From NCBI RefSeq assembly GCF_000307775.2, contig NZ_KK020675.1:230531-294530 (forward strand): DNA of 64,000 bases, read 5' to 3'. The translations under genes and the position numbers were made by a program. Origin of the DNA: Stutzerimonas stutzeri KOS6 (GTDB lineage: Bacteria > Pseudomonadota > Gammaproteobacteria > Pseudomonadales > Pseudomonadaceae). Under the pieces are notes generated by a model that worked only from the letters and a program-made list of their open reading frames with translations, was not told the origin of the DNA and ran no database searches. Positions 46,827 to 56,340 of the stretch are shown here, piece by piece; within the stretch, counting starts at the first letter, position 1; each line of letters starts with the position of its first letter.

Positions 46827-48509
46827 TCAGCCTGCCAGATGAACTCTACGCTGAGGCCACGCCCGTCCGCCTGCCATTCGAATCCGTCGCTCAACTGGCG
46901 CACCAGATGCAAGCCTCGACCACTGAACCGATCGCAGGCGAGCCGAGCGTGCAAGGCCCGGACAACGTCGAACCCGGAGCCGCTGTCGCTGATGCCGATA
47001 CACAGCCGCCCGCCCTGCGAATCGGCCTTGAATGCCCAGTTCCAGACGCACATGACCATCGGCCAATGCCTGCAAACGCTGCTGACGCAACTCGTAGTAG
47101 CGCCTGAAACCGTCCGCATCGCATTTGAGGGACGAGTCGAGCCCGAGCACGCCATGCTCCAGCGCGTTGGAATAGAGCTCGCCCAGCACGGCATAGATTG
47201 CGCTCACCCTGGGTCGCAGCTGAGGGATCCGCAACAGCATCTGCAGCAACAGCGGCAGCGGTTGGCCATGCCGCAGGCTATCGGCCCGCAACTCGTAATG
47301 AGCCGACCAGTCCATCGGCCGGGGGCGAGACAGCGCCGGGCCGGCACAGACCATGGTGCCGACCTGGTCGACCACCACGACCTCGACGAGACTGAGGTCG
47401 TCATGTGACTGACCATGAAAATCGAGCAGCGCCTGTTCGATTTCGTCGAACAGCCGTGTCGGATCGCGGTTGGCGGCCAGGGTTGCCAGCAAACGCTGCT
47501 CACCCAAGAACTCGCCAGCGGCGTTGCGACTCTCCAGCACGCCATCTGACAGCAGCAGCAGGCGATCGCCCGGTGCCAGCGGGTAATGCTCGAACTTGTC
47601 ATCCAGTGCCGCGGCGGCAACCACCCCAAGGGGCAGGTGGCGGGACACCAGCGGCGTGCGCCGGCCGTCCGCGCAAATGAGGTAACCGTCCGGCAAGCCA
47701 CCATTCCATACCCGCAGGACGCCCTGCTTGGGATTGAGGTCCAGCAGCGTTGCGCAACAGAACATCTCCACGGGAAGTATCTGCTTGAGCTTGGCATTCA
47801 TCTCGCGAAGGATGTCGGAGCTGGAATAGCCCTTCGCGGTCATCCCGTAGAAGATTTCCGCCAGCGGCATGGCGCCGATCGCGGCCGGCAGGCCATGGCC
47901 GGTGAAGTCGCCGAGCAGCACGAACATCTGCCCGGCCGGTGCCTGCGCAGCCAGCAGCAGATCGCCATTGAACAAGGCCTGCGGCGATTGCCGATAACGG
48001 ATATTGGGGGCGCTCAGGCAGCCGGCATGAGCGACCTTGTCGAAGATCGCCTTGGCCGCCCGGTGCTCGTCGAGCAAATGCTGGTTGCGCCGGGCAATCA
48101 GGTCTCGCTGTTCGAGCACCGTCGCCTGCAGCCGACGCAGGCGGTGCATGGCCCGGATCTTGGCCTCCAGAATGATCGGGCTGTAGGGCTTGGCGATGAA
48201 ATCGTCGCCTCCGGCCTCGAGGCAGCTGGCCAGCGCCTCATGTTCGGTCAACGAAGTCAGGAAGATGATCGGCACCAGCTCGTCGCCGGCCAGCCGCTTG
48301 ATCCGCCGCGCCGCCTCGAAGCCATCCATCACCGGCATCAGGGCGTCCATCAGCACCAGCTGCGGCCATTCCTGCTCGAACAGCTGCACCGCTTGCAGTC
48401 CATCCGCTGCGGTGAGCACACGGTGCCCCTGTCGGGCGATGATGGTCGACAGCAGCATGCGGTCGACCGGACTGTCCTCGGCGATCAGGATCGACAGCCG
48501 CGTCAGCAT
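46827..48509 (-). CDS. hsbR: HsbR-type response regulator/PP2C phosphatase with frameshifted kinase domain
   Basis: The open frame gives 560 aa: receiver domain 1-120 (acceptor Asp in LVLMDALMPVMDG), a coiled linker, and a PP2C-type phosphatase domain about 150-380 (FVLLGDFTGHGLPAAIGA, LLLLSDGVLE, HDDLSLVEV). An anti-sigma type ATPase domain begins with N box LGELYSNALEHGVL, but near base 47035 the frame is lost. The next frame continues AFKADSQGGRLCIGISDSGS (G1 box) and FSGRGLHLVRQL (G2 box) and stops at 46820. The last 70 residues as read are therefore artefactual or the gene is broken. Order hsbA-hsbR-hptB matches the HptB pathway that controls FlgM and biofilm choice in Pseudomonas. Confidence 0.88.
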   Translation of the reverse strand: MLTRLSILIAEDSPVDRMLLSTIIARQGHRVLTAADGLQAVQLFEQEWPQLVLMDALMPVMDGFEAARRIKRLAGDELVPIIFLTSLTEHEALASCLEAGGDDFIAKPYSPIILEAKIRAMHRLRRLQATVLEQRDLIARRNQHLLDEHRAAKAIFDKVAHAGCLSAPNIRYRQSPQALFNGDLLLAAQAPAGQMFVLLGDFTGHGLPAAIGAMPLAEIFYGMTAKGYSSSDILREMNAKLKQILPVEMFCCATLLDLNPKQGVLRVWNGGLPDGYLICADGRRTPLVSRHLPLGVVAAAALDDKFEHYPLAPGDRLLLLSDGVLESRNAAGEFLGEQRLLATLAANRDPTRLFDEIEQALLDFHGQSHDDLSLVEVVVVDQVGTMVCAGPALSRPRPMDWSAHYELRADSLRHGQPLPLLLQMLLRIPQLRPRVSAIYAVLGELYSNALEHGVLGLDSSLKCDADGFRRYYELRQQRLQALADGHVRLELGIQGRFAGRAAVYRHQRQRLRVRRCPGLARSARLRSVQWSRLASGAPVERRIRMAGGRAWPQRRVHLAG

Positions 48510-48510
48510 C

Positions 48511-48816
48511 TCAGGCGATCACGAATAGCTGTTCGAAATTGGATACCGAAAGGATCTTGCGCACCTCGGCATTGCAGTTGAGCAGGCGAATGTCAGCCTC
48601 GTCACCACCGGCATGGTCGCGTAGCAGAAGCAGCATGCCGAGCGCCGAACTGTCCATGTAAGTTGTGCCGTGCAGATCCACCACGTACCGCTGGGGGCTC
48701 ACGTCCTGGCGTTGATAAGCATCGCGGAATGCCTGATGCGCATTGAAGTCGAAGCGTCCGCTGATGGAAATGGTCAACTCCTGGTTATCCGCAGAAGGCT
48801 GCGAAGTAATGGTCAT
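48511..48816 (-). CDS. hsbA: STAS-domain anti-anti-sigma factor HsbA
   Basis: 101 aa single STAS domain. The phosphorylatable Ser is expected in GTTYMDSSALGMLLLLRD, the usual position for this family. HsbA switches partners between FlgM and a diguanylate cyclase depending on its phosphorylation by HsbR in P. aeruginosa. It abuts hsbR (1 base apart). 234 bases separate it from fliJ. Confidence 0.92.
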   Translation of the reverse strand: MTITSQPSADNQELTISISGRFDFNAHQAFRDAYQRQDVSPQRYVVDLHGTTYMDSSALGMLLLLRDHAGGDEADIRLLNCNAEVRKILSVSNFEQLFVIA

Positions 48817-49050
48817 GTGGCACTCCTGATCCGGTACGTCGTGAAGGCCGCTTGCGGGCAGCCGTCGCTGTATGCGAAATGTGCAGCCGTGTACCGACTG
48901 AAGGGCAGCGACCCACAGCCAGGAATCATGCCTGGCAAAACCAGGCGCTCATAAACCGATCGGCGGTCGCCCCGCTGAGCCGCAGTCAAGATTTATCATT
49001 CAAGCAGCGCTACGGCAAGCACGAAGCGGTCTGCGTCGGCTCTTAACGGA

Positions 49051-49503
49051 TCAATGCTCCCGCACCCTTCCGGCCAGCCGCTGGGCGAATTCGTCGAGCA
49101 GCTTCTGCTCGTGCTTGTCCGCGGCAATGCGCGCCTCGCGCTGGTAACTCTCGATCAGCTTGCTCAGCCCCTCGACGCGCGCGTGCCGCTGGTGCCATTG
49201 CTGGCGCAGCTTGAGCAGGTTGTCGCGGTACCAGTTGACGCTGCGCTGCTGCTGGCCGATTGCCGATTCGAGCTGGGAGAGGAAGCGCTGGTAGTTCATC
49301 AGCCACTGACCGGACACGCCTTGACTGCCCTGCTGCATCCATTGTTGCTGGTAGTCCCTGAAGTACTGCTCCAACTCGCCAAGCTTGGCCTCGGCCTGAT
49401 TCAGCTGCGCCTGCCCCTGACCCAGCAGACGAGCGGCCTCCTGCTCGGCCTTCTCGGCCATTGCAATCACCGGCGCCAGACGCGCAGCTCGACTGGCCGC
49501 CAC
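49051..49503 (-). CDS. fliJ: Flagellar export protein FliJ
   Basis: 150 aa, entirely coiled coil: LARLLGQGQAQLNQAEAKLGELEQYFRDY-type heptads run through the sequence. It begins AASRAARLAPVIAMAEKAEQ. It stimulates the FliI ATPase and FlhA. It starts 3 bases after fliI. Confidence 0.93.
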   Translation of the reverse strand: MAASRAARLAPVIAMAEKAEQEAARLLGQGQAQLNQAEAKLGELEQYFRDYQQQWMQQGSQGVSGQWLMNYQRFLSQLESAIGQQQRSVNWYRDNLLKLRQQWHQRHARVEGLSKLIESYQREARIAADKHEQKLLDEFAQRLAGRVREH

Positions 49504-49506
49504 CGG

Positions 49507-50865
49507 TTAACCGCCTTGCCGGGAATTGAAGAGCGACGCCAGTTGCGCGGCGCTCCTTGGCAAGACTTCACTTTCATCGAGGCCCTGGCGCAGATAGCCG
49601 ACCATTTCAGCCTGCCGTGCGATGGCCATATCCGTTTCCGGATCGCCGCCTGGCACATAGGCACCGACACTGATCAGGTCACGACTCTGCTGATAACGCG
49701 ACCAGAGCTGCTTGAAGCGTTGCGAGGCGCGGACGTGCTCGGGACTCACCACTTGCGGCATCACGCGACTGATGGACGCCTCGATATCGATGGCCGGGTA
49801 ATGGCCCTCTTCGGCCAGCCGGCGCGACAGCACAATGTGTCCGTCGAGCACGCCGCGGGCGGCATCGGCGATCGGGTCCTGCTGGTCGTCGCCCTCCGAG
49901 AGCACCGTATAGAAAGCGGTGATGGAGCCGCCGCCCTGCTCGGCGTTGCCGGCACGCTCGACCAGGCTGGGCAGCTTGGCGAATACCGACGGCGGGTAGC
50001 CCTTGGTTGCCGGTGGCTCGCCGATGGCCAGGGCGATTTCGCGCTGGGCCTGGGCGTAGCGGGTCAGCGAATCCATCAGCAGCAGCACGTTCTTGCCCTG
50101 GTCGCGGAAATACTCGGCGATGCGCGTGCAGTACTGGGCGGCGCGCAGGCGCATCAAAGGCGCCTCGTCGGCAGGTGATGCAACCACCACCGAACGCTTG
50201 ATGCTCTCTTCGCCAAGGATGTTCTCGATGAATTCCTTGACCTCGCGGCCGCGCTCGCCGATCAGCCCGACGACGATGATGTCGGCTTCGGTGAAGCGGG
50301 TCATCATGCCCAGCAGCACCGATTTACCGACGCCGGTACCGGCGAACAGGCCGAGACGCTGACCGCGCCCGACCGTAAGCAGTCCGTTGATACTGCGGAT
50401 ACCGACATCCAGCGGCTCGCTGATCGGATGGCGCTTGAGCGGGTTGATCACCGGCCCGTCCATCGGCACCCAGTCTTCGGCTTTCATCCCGCCCTTGCCA
50501 TCGAGGGCGCGACCGGCACCGTCGAGTACCCGACCGAGCATCGACATGCCCATGGGCAGGCGACCCGTATTGGCCAGCGGCACGACCCGGGCGCCGGGCG
50601 CTATGCCGGCCAGGCTGCCGACCGGCATCAGGAACAGCTTGCCACTGGAAAAGCCCATCACCTCGGCTTCGACCTCGGTGGGATGATAGCTGTCGTCGTT
50701 GATCACCAGACAGCGGCTGCCGACCGCCGCGCGAAGCCCCTCGGCCTCCAGGGTCAAACCGACCATCCGCAGCAGTCGCCCTTCCAGCACCGGCTGGCCA
50801 GGCAGCTTGATCGCGTCGCCATAGGTCTCGAAACGCCTGGCGAAGCTGACCCGTTCAAGACGCAT
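49507..50865 (-). CDS. fliI: Flagellum-specific export ATPase FliI
   Basis: 452 aa. P-loop [16 protein letters not shown] (near 170), [18 protein letters not shown], Walker [19 protein letters not shown], and the signature [16 protein letters not shown]. It forms the export ATPase ring. I prefer ATG 50865 (MRLERVSF) over 50874, since GGA lies 8 bases upstream. It overlaps fliH by 11 bases. Confidence 0.96.
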   Translation of the reverse strand: MRLERVSFARRFETYGDAIKLPGQPVLEGRLLRMVGLTLEAEGLRAAVGSRCLVINDDSYHPTEVEAEVMGFSSGKLFLMPVGSLAGIAPGARVVPLANTGRLPMGMSMLGRVLDGAGRALDGKGGMKAEDWVPMDGPVINPLKRHPISEPLDVGIRSINGLLTVGRGQRLGLFAGTGVGKSVLLGMMTRFTEADIIVVGLIGERGREVKEFIENILGEESIKRSVVVASPADEAPLMRLRAAQYCTRIAEYFRDQGKNVLLLMDSLTRYAQAQREIALAIGEPPATKGYPPSVFAKLPSLVERAGNAEQGGGSITAFYTVLSEGDDQQDPIADAARGVLDGHIVLSRRLAEEGHYPAIDIEASISRVMPQVVSPEHVRASQRFKQLWSRYQQSRDLISVGAYVPGGDPETDMAIARQAEMVGYLRQGLDESEVLPRSAAQLASLFNSRQGG

Positions 50866-51625
50866 CGGGCACATCCAGGTCGATGTTCAGATCAGCCGGT
50901 GGAGGATGGGTTGCGTTTTCCCGCTGCTGCTCGAACAGTTGCTTGATGGCCTGGCTCAGGCGGGTCTCGATGCTGGCATCAATGCGGCTATGCTCGGTTT
51001 CGATATGGCAGCCACCGGGCAGCAGGCTGCTGTCCTCCAGAATTCGCCAGCTTTCCTCATGGCGCTCGCGCAGCGCCTTGATCAGCTCGAAATCCTGCGG
51101 ATTGACATGGATCCGCACATTGCTCGCCCCCATGGGCAGCAGCTTCAGCGCTTCGCGCAACACCTCGCGGATCTGACTGGAGTCGATCAGCAGGTCACGC
51201 TGGATCACTTCGCGCGCCATATGACTGATCAGCGTAGCCATGGCGTGCTCCAGATCGCGATCCTGATCGGCGATCGGATCGAGTAACTGGCCCATCAGCC
51301 GCTCGAGGCTTTTCAGGCGCGGCGCCAGGGCAGCGTCGGCATCCTGCCGGGCCTTGAGCTGGCCGGCATGGAAACCGTCCTTCTCGCCCGTGGCGAAGCC
51401 TTCGTTGTAGGCCTGCTGACGAATCGCCTCGAGCTCGTCGAGCGTCAGCGGTTTGACTTCCTCGACCGGGACATCCTCGCTGCGTGCCAGTTCTTCGACA
51501 GGCTCTTGCTCGGCTACCGGCTGTTCCGCTTCCTCGCTTTGCGAGTCGAAACTGGGCAGGGACCAGCGATCGAAGAGACTGACATCCTTCGCGCGAATGA
51601 GATCGCTGGGGTTGTCCTTGGCCAT
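50855..51625 (-). CDS. fliH: Flagellar export ATPase regulator FliH
   Basis: 256 aa. A variable acidic N-terminus with [13 protein letters not shown], then the helical region [21 protein letters not shown] and a V-ATPase E-like C-terminal domain ([34 protein letters not shown]). It binds FliI and keeps it at the base of the motor. Confidence 0.94.
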   Translation of the reverse strand: MAKDNPSDLIRAKDVSLFDRWSLPSFDSQSEEAEQPVAEQEPVEELARSEDVPVEEVKPLTLDELEAIRQQAYNEGFATGEKDGFHAGQLKARQDADAALAPRLKSLERLMGQLLDPIADQDRDLEHAMATLISHMAREVIQRDLLIDSSQIREVLREALKLLPMGASNVRIHVNPQDFELIKALRERHEESWRILEDSSLLPGGCHIETEHSRIDASIETRLSQAIKQLFEQQRENATHPPPADLNIDLDVPDAS

Positions 51626-51643
51626 GACTGAAGTTTTGCCCCG

Positions 51644-52660
51644 TTAGATCATTTCCTCGCCGCCCTTGGAGCCCAGGACGATTTCCCCGGCCTCGGCCAT
51701 GCGGCGAGCGATGGTGAGAATTTCCTTCTGGGCATTTTCCACGTCGCTGACGCGCACCGGCCCCTTGGCTTCGAGGTCGTCGCGCAGCAACTCGCCGGCG
51801 CGCTTGGACATGTTCTTGAAGACCTTTTCCTTGATGCCGTCGTCGGCGCCCTTGAGCGCCATCACCAGCACGTCGGAGGATACCTCACGCAGCAGTATCT
51901 GGATGCCACGGTCGTCGACCTCGGCAAGGTTGTCGAAGACGAACATGAGGTCTTCGATCTGGGTGGACAGGTCCTCGTCCACCTCGCGGATAGCATCCAT
52001 CAACTGGCCTTCGACGGAGCTGTCCAGGTAGTTCATGATGTCCGCGGCACGCTTCACGCCGCCGAGACTGGCACGACTGGTATTGGTGCTGCCGGAGAAC
52101 TGCTTCTCCAGGATCAGGTTCAACTCCTTCAGCGCGGCGGGCTGTACGGTATTGAGCGAGGAAACGCGCAGGACGATGTCCAGCCGCACCTTGTGATCGA
52201 AATGCGAGAGCACCTCGCCGGCCTGGTCCGGGTCCAGATAGGCCACCACGATGGCCTGGATCTGCGGGTGTTCGTAGCGGATGACATCGGCCACGGCACG
52301 CGGCTCCATCCATTTCAGACTGTCCAGGCCGCTGGTGTTGCCGCCCAGCAGGATGCGGTCGATCAGACCGCCCGCCTTGTCCTCGCCCAGCGCCTGGGTG
52401 AGCATCTTGCGGATATAACCGTCGGAGCCGACGCCCAGGCTTGTCTGATCGCCAACGATCTCGACGAATTCGCTCATTACCTCCTCGATCTGCACCCGCT
52501 GCACGTTGCGCATCTGCGCCATCGCAGTACCGACCCGCTGCACTTCCTTCGGCCCGAGATGACGCAGCACCTGCGCGGCATCGGTCTCGCCCAGGGAAAG
52601 GAGGAGGATGGCGGCCTTGTCAACCTTGGTGAGCTTGGCTGTAACTCGATTGTCACTCAT
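51644..52660 (-). CDS. fliG: Flagellar motor switch protein FliG
   Basis: 338 aa. N-terminal LTKVDKAAILLLSLGETDAA, middle EHPQ-type motif RYEHPQIQAIVVAYLD, and the C-terminal charged helix DLMFVFDNLAEVDDRGIQ that faces the stator. Forms the upper C-ring. Starts 8 bases inside the fliF end. Confidence 0.97.
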   Translation of the reverse strand: MSDNRVTAKLTKVDKAAILLLSLGETDAAQVLRHLGPKEVQRVGTAMAQMRNVQRVQIEEVMSEFVEIVGDQTSLGVGSDGYIRKMLTQALGEDKAGGLIDRILLGGNTSGLDSLKWMEPRAVADVIRYEHPQIQAIVVAYLDPDQAGEVLSHFDHKVRLDIVLRVSSLNTVQPAALKELNLILEKQFSGSTNTSRASLGGVKRAADIMNYLDSSVEGQLMDAIREVDEDLSTQIEDLMFVFDNLAEVDDRGIQILLREVSSDVLVMALKGADDGIKEKVFKNMSKRAGELLRDDLEAKGPVRVSDVENAQKEILTIARRMAEAGEIVLGSKGGEEMI

Positions 52661-54434
52661 CGGCGTTGATCCATTCTTTCACCACCTGGGCTACCCGTCC
52701 CGGGTCATCGGCCACCAGGTTCTTGATCGCATTCAGCTGGGCTTCGTATCCCTCGCTGGGGCTCGACAGCAAGATGTTCTGCGGACCGCTCAGGCTTACG
52801 CGGTCGTTGGCCAGCCCGGCATCCAGACCGCCCTCTTCATCCAGCTCCCCTGGCCCGCCGGCAACCTGCAGGCCCTTGCCGGCCGAAGGATTGGTGAGAC
52901 TCTTGAGTACCGGACGCAGCACACCGAACACCAGCACCAGGATGAACAGTACGCCTAGTACCTGCTTGACCACGTCCCAGAACCACGGCTGGGAGTAGAA
53001 GGGGATCTCTTCGAAGGTTTCCCCGGCGCTATCCGCCACGAACGCGGTATTGATCACGCTGACGCTGTCGCCACGGCTGGCGTCGAAGCCGACCGCGTCC
53101 TGCACCAGACGAGTGAAGCGCGCCAGATCGTCGGCATTCCATGGCACACGCACGGCCTCGCCCGCCGCATTGAGCGATACCTGGTCATCGACCACCACCG
53201 CCACCGACAGGCGGCGCAAACGCCCCTGCTGCTGTTTGGTATAGCTGATCGAGCGATCGAGCTCATAGTTGCGTGTGGCCTGCTCCCGCTTGTCAGCCGG
53301 ATACGGCGCAAGCATCGGCTGGCCGGTAGCCGGGTCCACGACCTGCTGGCCATTGGCGTCCAGCAGCGGCTGCCCCGGCGCCACAGCGCTGGCAGCGGCG
53401 GCCTGGTTGGCCTGTTCCGGTGCCGCGGCCGGGCCGGGGGGCTGATTGCTCAGGGCACCCGGTACGCCCTGTGGCGGCAGGCTGCTCTGGCGCTGCTCAT
53501 TGACGCTCTGCTCGCTGCGCAGCGCGGGCTGGTCCGGATTGAAAGTCTCCGAGGTGGACTCGACTGCGCTGAAATCGACATCCGCCGAAACCTCGGCTTT
53601 GTAGCGCCCGCTACCCAGCACCGGCTGCAGGATGTTGTGCACACGCTGGGTATAGAGGCTTTCCATGCGACGGCTGTAGTCGAACTGCTTGCCGGCCATG
53701 GTCAGCTCGGAGAGCTCCTGCTGGTCGGAAAGCAGGTTGCCCTTCTGGTCCACCACAGTGATCTGTGACTTGTTGAGTTCCGGCACGCTGGTAGCGACCA
53801 GGTTGATGATCGCCATCACCTGGCTCGGCTCCAGTGCGCGGCCAGGATAGAGCTCCACCAGGACCGAAGCGCTGGGCTTGCGCTCATCACGCACGAATAC
53901 GGAGCTCTTCGGGATCGCCAGATGCACGCGGGCGCCCTTGACGTTGTTAAGGCTGGAAATGGTACGCCCCAGTTCGCCCTCGAGGCCGCGGCGATAACGA
54001 GTCGCCTCCATGAACTGACTGGTGCCGAGCCCCTGGTCCTTATCGAGAATTTCGAAGCCGATATTGCTGTCGGCAGGCGCGATGCCGGCACCGGCAAGCT
54101 TCAGTCGCGCGCGCGCCAGATCGTTGGCCTTGACCAGCAGCGCGCCGGAATTGGGCTCGACGGTATAGGCGATGTCCGCCGCGGCGAGAGTCTCCATCAC
54201 CTGGTTGGCATCCATACCGGCCAGACTGCCAAGCAGTGGACGGTAGTCCGGCTGCTGCGACCAGAGCACCACGGCAAAGCCGATAGCCACGCTCGCTGCC
54301 AGGCCGACCAATAGGCCGACCTGCCGCAGCATGGACATTTCCGAGAGGTTTTCCAGGAACGACAAGCCCAGCAAGGGCTTCTTCCCACCCGCTGGAGTAG
54401 CCGGCACCGGGACGTTGCTCACCGCGTCAGCCAT
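52653..54434 (-). CDS. fliF: Flagellar MS-ring protein FliF
   Basis: 593 aa. Two membrane helices (about 37-57 and 480-500) flank a large periplasmic region with ring-building motifs (YTVEPNSGALLVKAND, LEGELGRTISSLNNVKGARVH in parts). A Pro/Gln/Ala-rich loop lies around 325-375. The C-terminal tail ending VVKEWINADE binds FliG. Confidence 0.97.
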   Translation of the reverse strand: MADAVSNVPVPATPAGGKKPLLGLSFLENLSEMSMLRQVGLLVGLAASVAIGFAVVLWSQQPDYRPLLGSLAGMDANQVMETLAAADIAYTVEPNSGALLVKANDLARARLKLAGAGIAPADSNIGFEILDKDQGLGTSQFMEATRYRRGLEGELGRTISSLNNVKGARVHLAIPKSSVFVRDERKPSASVLVELYPGRALEPSQVMAIINLVATSVPELNKSQITVVDQKGNLLSDQQELSELTMAGKQFDYSRRMESLYTQRVHNILQPVLGSGRYKAEVSADVDFSAVESTSETFNPDQPALRSEQSVNEQRQSSLPPQGVPGALSNQPPGPAAAPEQANQAAAASAVAPGQPLLDANGQQVVDPATGQPMLAPYPADKREQATRNYELDRSISYTKQQQGRLRRLSVAVVVDDQVSLNAAGEAVRVPWNADDLARFTRLVQDAVGFDASRGDSVSVINTAFVADSAGETFEEIPFYSQPWFWDVVKQVLGVLFILVLVFGVLRPVLKSLTNPSAGKGLQVAGGPGELDEEGGLDAGLANDRVSLSGPQNILLSSPSEGYEAQLNAIKNLVADDPGRVAQVVKEWINADE

Positions 54435-54447
54435 GGTTCAATCCGCC

Positions 54448-54777
54448 TCACACCGGCATCTGCATGATGTCTTGATAGGCCTGCACCAGTTTATTGCGCA
54501 CCTGGGTCATGGCCTGAAAGGAAACGCTGGCCTTCTGGGAGGCGATCATCACTTCGGTCAGGTCGACGCCACCCTGCCCCATCTCGAAGGCCGAAGCCAG
54601 CTGACTGGAGGCCTGCTGGGTTTCGTGAACCTTGTTCACCGCCTGCCCCAGCATGTCGGAGAAGCTCGGCGCGGCAACCTCCTGGGTCGACACCTCCGGC
54701 TTGGTACGTGCCATGGCATCGGTCTGCATGGCCCGCATTTCCAGCATCAAGCGATTGAATTGGACACCTTGGCTCAT
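54448..54777 (-). CDS. fliE: Flagellar hook-basal body protein FliE
   Basis: 109 aa, helical; [19 protein letters not shown] and the end [14 protein letters not shown] are FliE hallmarks. It joins the MS ring to the rod. It is the first gene of fliEFGHIJ, with a perfect sigma-54 promoter 57 bases upstream. Confidence 0.96.
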   Translation of the reverse strand: MSQGVQFNRLMLEMRAMQTDAMARTKPEVSTQEVAAPSFSDMLGQAVNKVHETQQASSQLASAFEMGQGGVDLTEVMIASQKASVSFQAMTQVRNKLVQAYQDIMQMPV

Positions 54778-54833
54778 CTAATCCTCCACAGCCGCGGTTT
54801 TTTTGACGCATCACGGCGAGCACTGACTAGATA

Positions 54834-54848
54834 GCAACAAGGGTGCCA
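54834..54848 (-). promoter_or_regulatory. Sigma-54 promoter of the fliE operon
   Basis: TGGCAC-CCTTG-TTGC on the minus strand matches the RpoN consensus at all conserved positions (GG-N10-GC). FleR or FleQ is the expected activator. It lies in the gap shared with the divergent BenE-type gene. Confidence 0.88.
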
Positions 54849-55016
54849 GATCCTCCCCCAAGGGGCAGGCGCGGCGATCACCTGTATTTGCACGAGACGC
54901 GACTGTCATGTCCAATGCGTGTGCAGCTGTACCGGGACGCCACACGGCTCCAGCCAATAGGCTTGCAAGGGGCCGCGAAACCGGCGGCAGCCAGACCTTC
55001 AATACGTAGACCAGCA

Positions 55017-56204
55017 ATGAACGAGATCAGCCGTACCGACCTGCGCCCCCTGAGCGACAGCTCGCCTTCGACCATCGTGGCCGGCTTCATCGCCATGCTC
55101 ACCGGCTATACCAGCTCGCTGGTGCTGATGTTCCAGGCCGGGCAGGCCGCGGGGCTGAGCACGGCCCAGATCTCGTCCTGGATCTGGGCACTGTCGATCG
55201 GCATGGCGATCTGCAGCATCGGCCTGTCGCTACGTTTTCGCACCCCGGTGGTAGTTGCCTGGTCCACTCCGGGCGCTGCCCTGCTGATTACCAGCCTGCC
55301 TGGCGTACCCTACGCCGAAGCGATCGGCGCCTTCATCTTCGCGTCGGCGCTGATCGCCCTGTGCGGCCTGACCGGCAGCTTCGACCGCCTGATGCGGCGG
55401 GTGCCGGCATCGCTGGCTGCCGCGCTGCTGGCCGGCGTGCTGTTCAATATCGGCAGCGAAATCTTCCGCGCCGTCGAAGTCCAGCCAGTACTGGTGCTCG
55501 GCATGTTCTTCAGCTATCTGCTGGCCAAGCGGCTGCAGCCTCGCTACGCGGTACTGGCCGCGTTGCTGGTCGGATGCCTGATCGCTGGCGTATCGGGACT
55601 GCTGGATTTCCAGCGTTTCAGCCTGCAACTGGCCGTGCCGGTATGGACCACGCCGTCATTGTCCTTCGCGGCTGTTTTCAGCATCGGTATCCCGCTGTTC
55701 GTCATCGCCATGGCCTCGCAGAACATGCCAGGGCTGGCCGTGCTGCGGGCCGAGGGTTATCAGGTCCCGGCTTCGCCATTGATATCGACCACCGGTATCG
55801 CCTCGGTACTGCTGGCGCCATTCGGCTCCCACGGCATCCATCTGGCCGCCATCACCATGGCGATCTGCGCCGGCCCTGAAGCCCACCCCGATCCGCACAA
55901 GCGCTACACTGCGGCCGCCTGGTGCGGAGTCTTCTATGGCATCGCCGGCATCTTCGGCGCCACCCTGGCGGCGCTGTTCGCGGCCTTTCCGGCGGCACTG
56001 GTGCTGTCCGTCGCGGCGCTGGCACTGCTCGGCTCGATCGGCTCGGGGCTGACCCAGGCCATGCAGCAGCCCAATGAGCGGGAGGCGGCGTTGATCACCT
56101 TCATGGTCACGGCGTCCGGGCTGACGCTGTTCGGTATCGGCGCGGCGCTTTGGGGGTTGATTGCAGGGGCGCTCACGTTGGTGATTCTTAACGAGCGGAG
56201 CTGA
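55017..56204 (+). CDS. BenE-family benzoate/H+ symporter-like transporter
   Basis: 395 aa with about 11-12 membrane helices. The family patterns VVVAWSTPGAALL (near 78-90), FVIAMASQNMPGLAVLR and APFGSHGIHLAAITMAICAGPEAHPD are present; the last is the BenE signature region. Real substrate unknown: benzoate or another aromatic acid. The ATG at 55017 gives the family start; upstream frame is GC-rich non-coding. No catabolic genes are adjacent. Confidence 0.88.
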   Translation: MNEISRTDLRPLSDSSPSTIVAGFIAMLTGYTSSLVLMFQAGQAAGLSTAQISSWIWALSIGMAICSIGLSLRFRTPVVVAWSTPGAALLITSLPGVPYAEAIGAFIFASALIALCGLTGSFDRLMRRVPASLAAALLAGVLFNIGSEIFRAVEVQPVLVLGMFFSYLLAKRLQPRYAVLAALLVGCLIAGVSGLLDFQRFSLQLAVPVWTTPSLSFAAVFSIGIPLFVIAMASQNMPGLAVLRAEGYQVPASPLISTTGIASVLLAPFGSHGIHLAAITMAICAGPEAHPDPHKRYTAAAWCGVFYGIAGIFGATLAALFAAFPAALVLSVAALALLGSIGSGLTQAMQQPNEREAALITFMVTASGLTLFGIGAALWGLIAGALTLVILNERS

Positions 56205-56232
56205 GGGCGTTGAGGCCGGATAGACAACCGGC

Positions 56233-56297
56233 CTGGCAAGATTTGGCTTAGGTGAATGAAATCAAAACGGTCATTCTCATGACCTGAATCTTGCCAG
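56233..56297. repeat. Nested inverted repeat between convergent genes
   Basis: CTGGCAAGATT (56233-56243) and AATCTTGCCAG (56287-56297) form a perfect 11-bp outer stem. Inside, GGTCAT-TCTC-ATGACC (56269-56284) forms a second hairpin. It follows the BenE-type gene and may be a terminator or a REP/MITE-like element; there is no T tract. Confidence 0.6.
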
Positions 56298-56340
56298 CCC
56301 TGCATGAACGACCCAAAGCCCCCGCCTCGAGCAGCAAGAA

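Noticed and set aside
48930..48946. GCCTGG-CAAAA-CCAGGC hairpin upstream of hsbA as a terminator
   Set aside because: Only a 6-bp stem with no T run on the minus strand; fliJ-hsbA read-through cannot be excluded.
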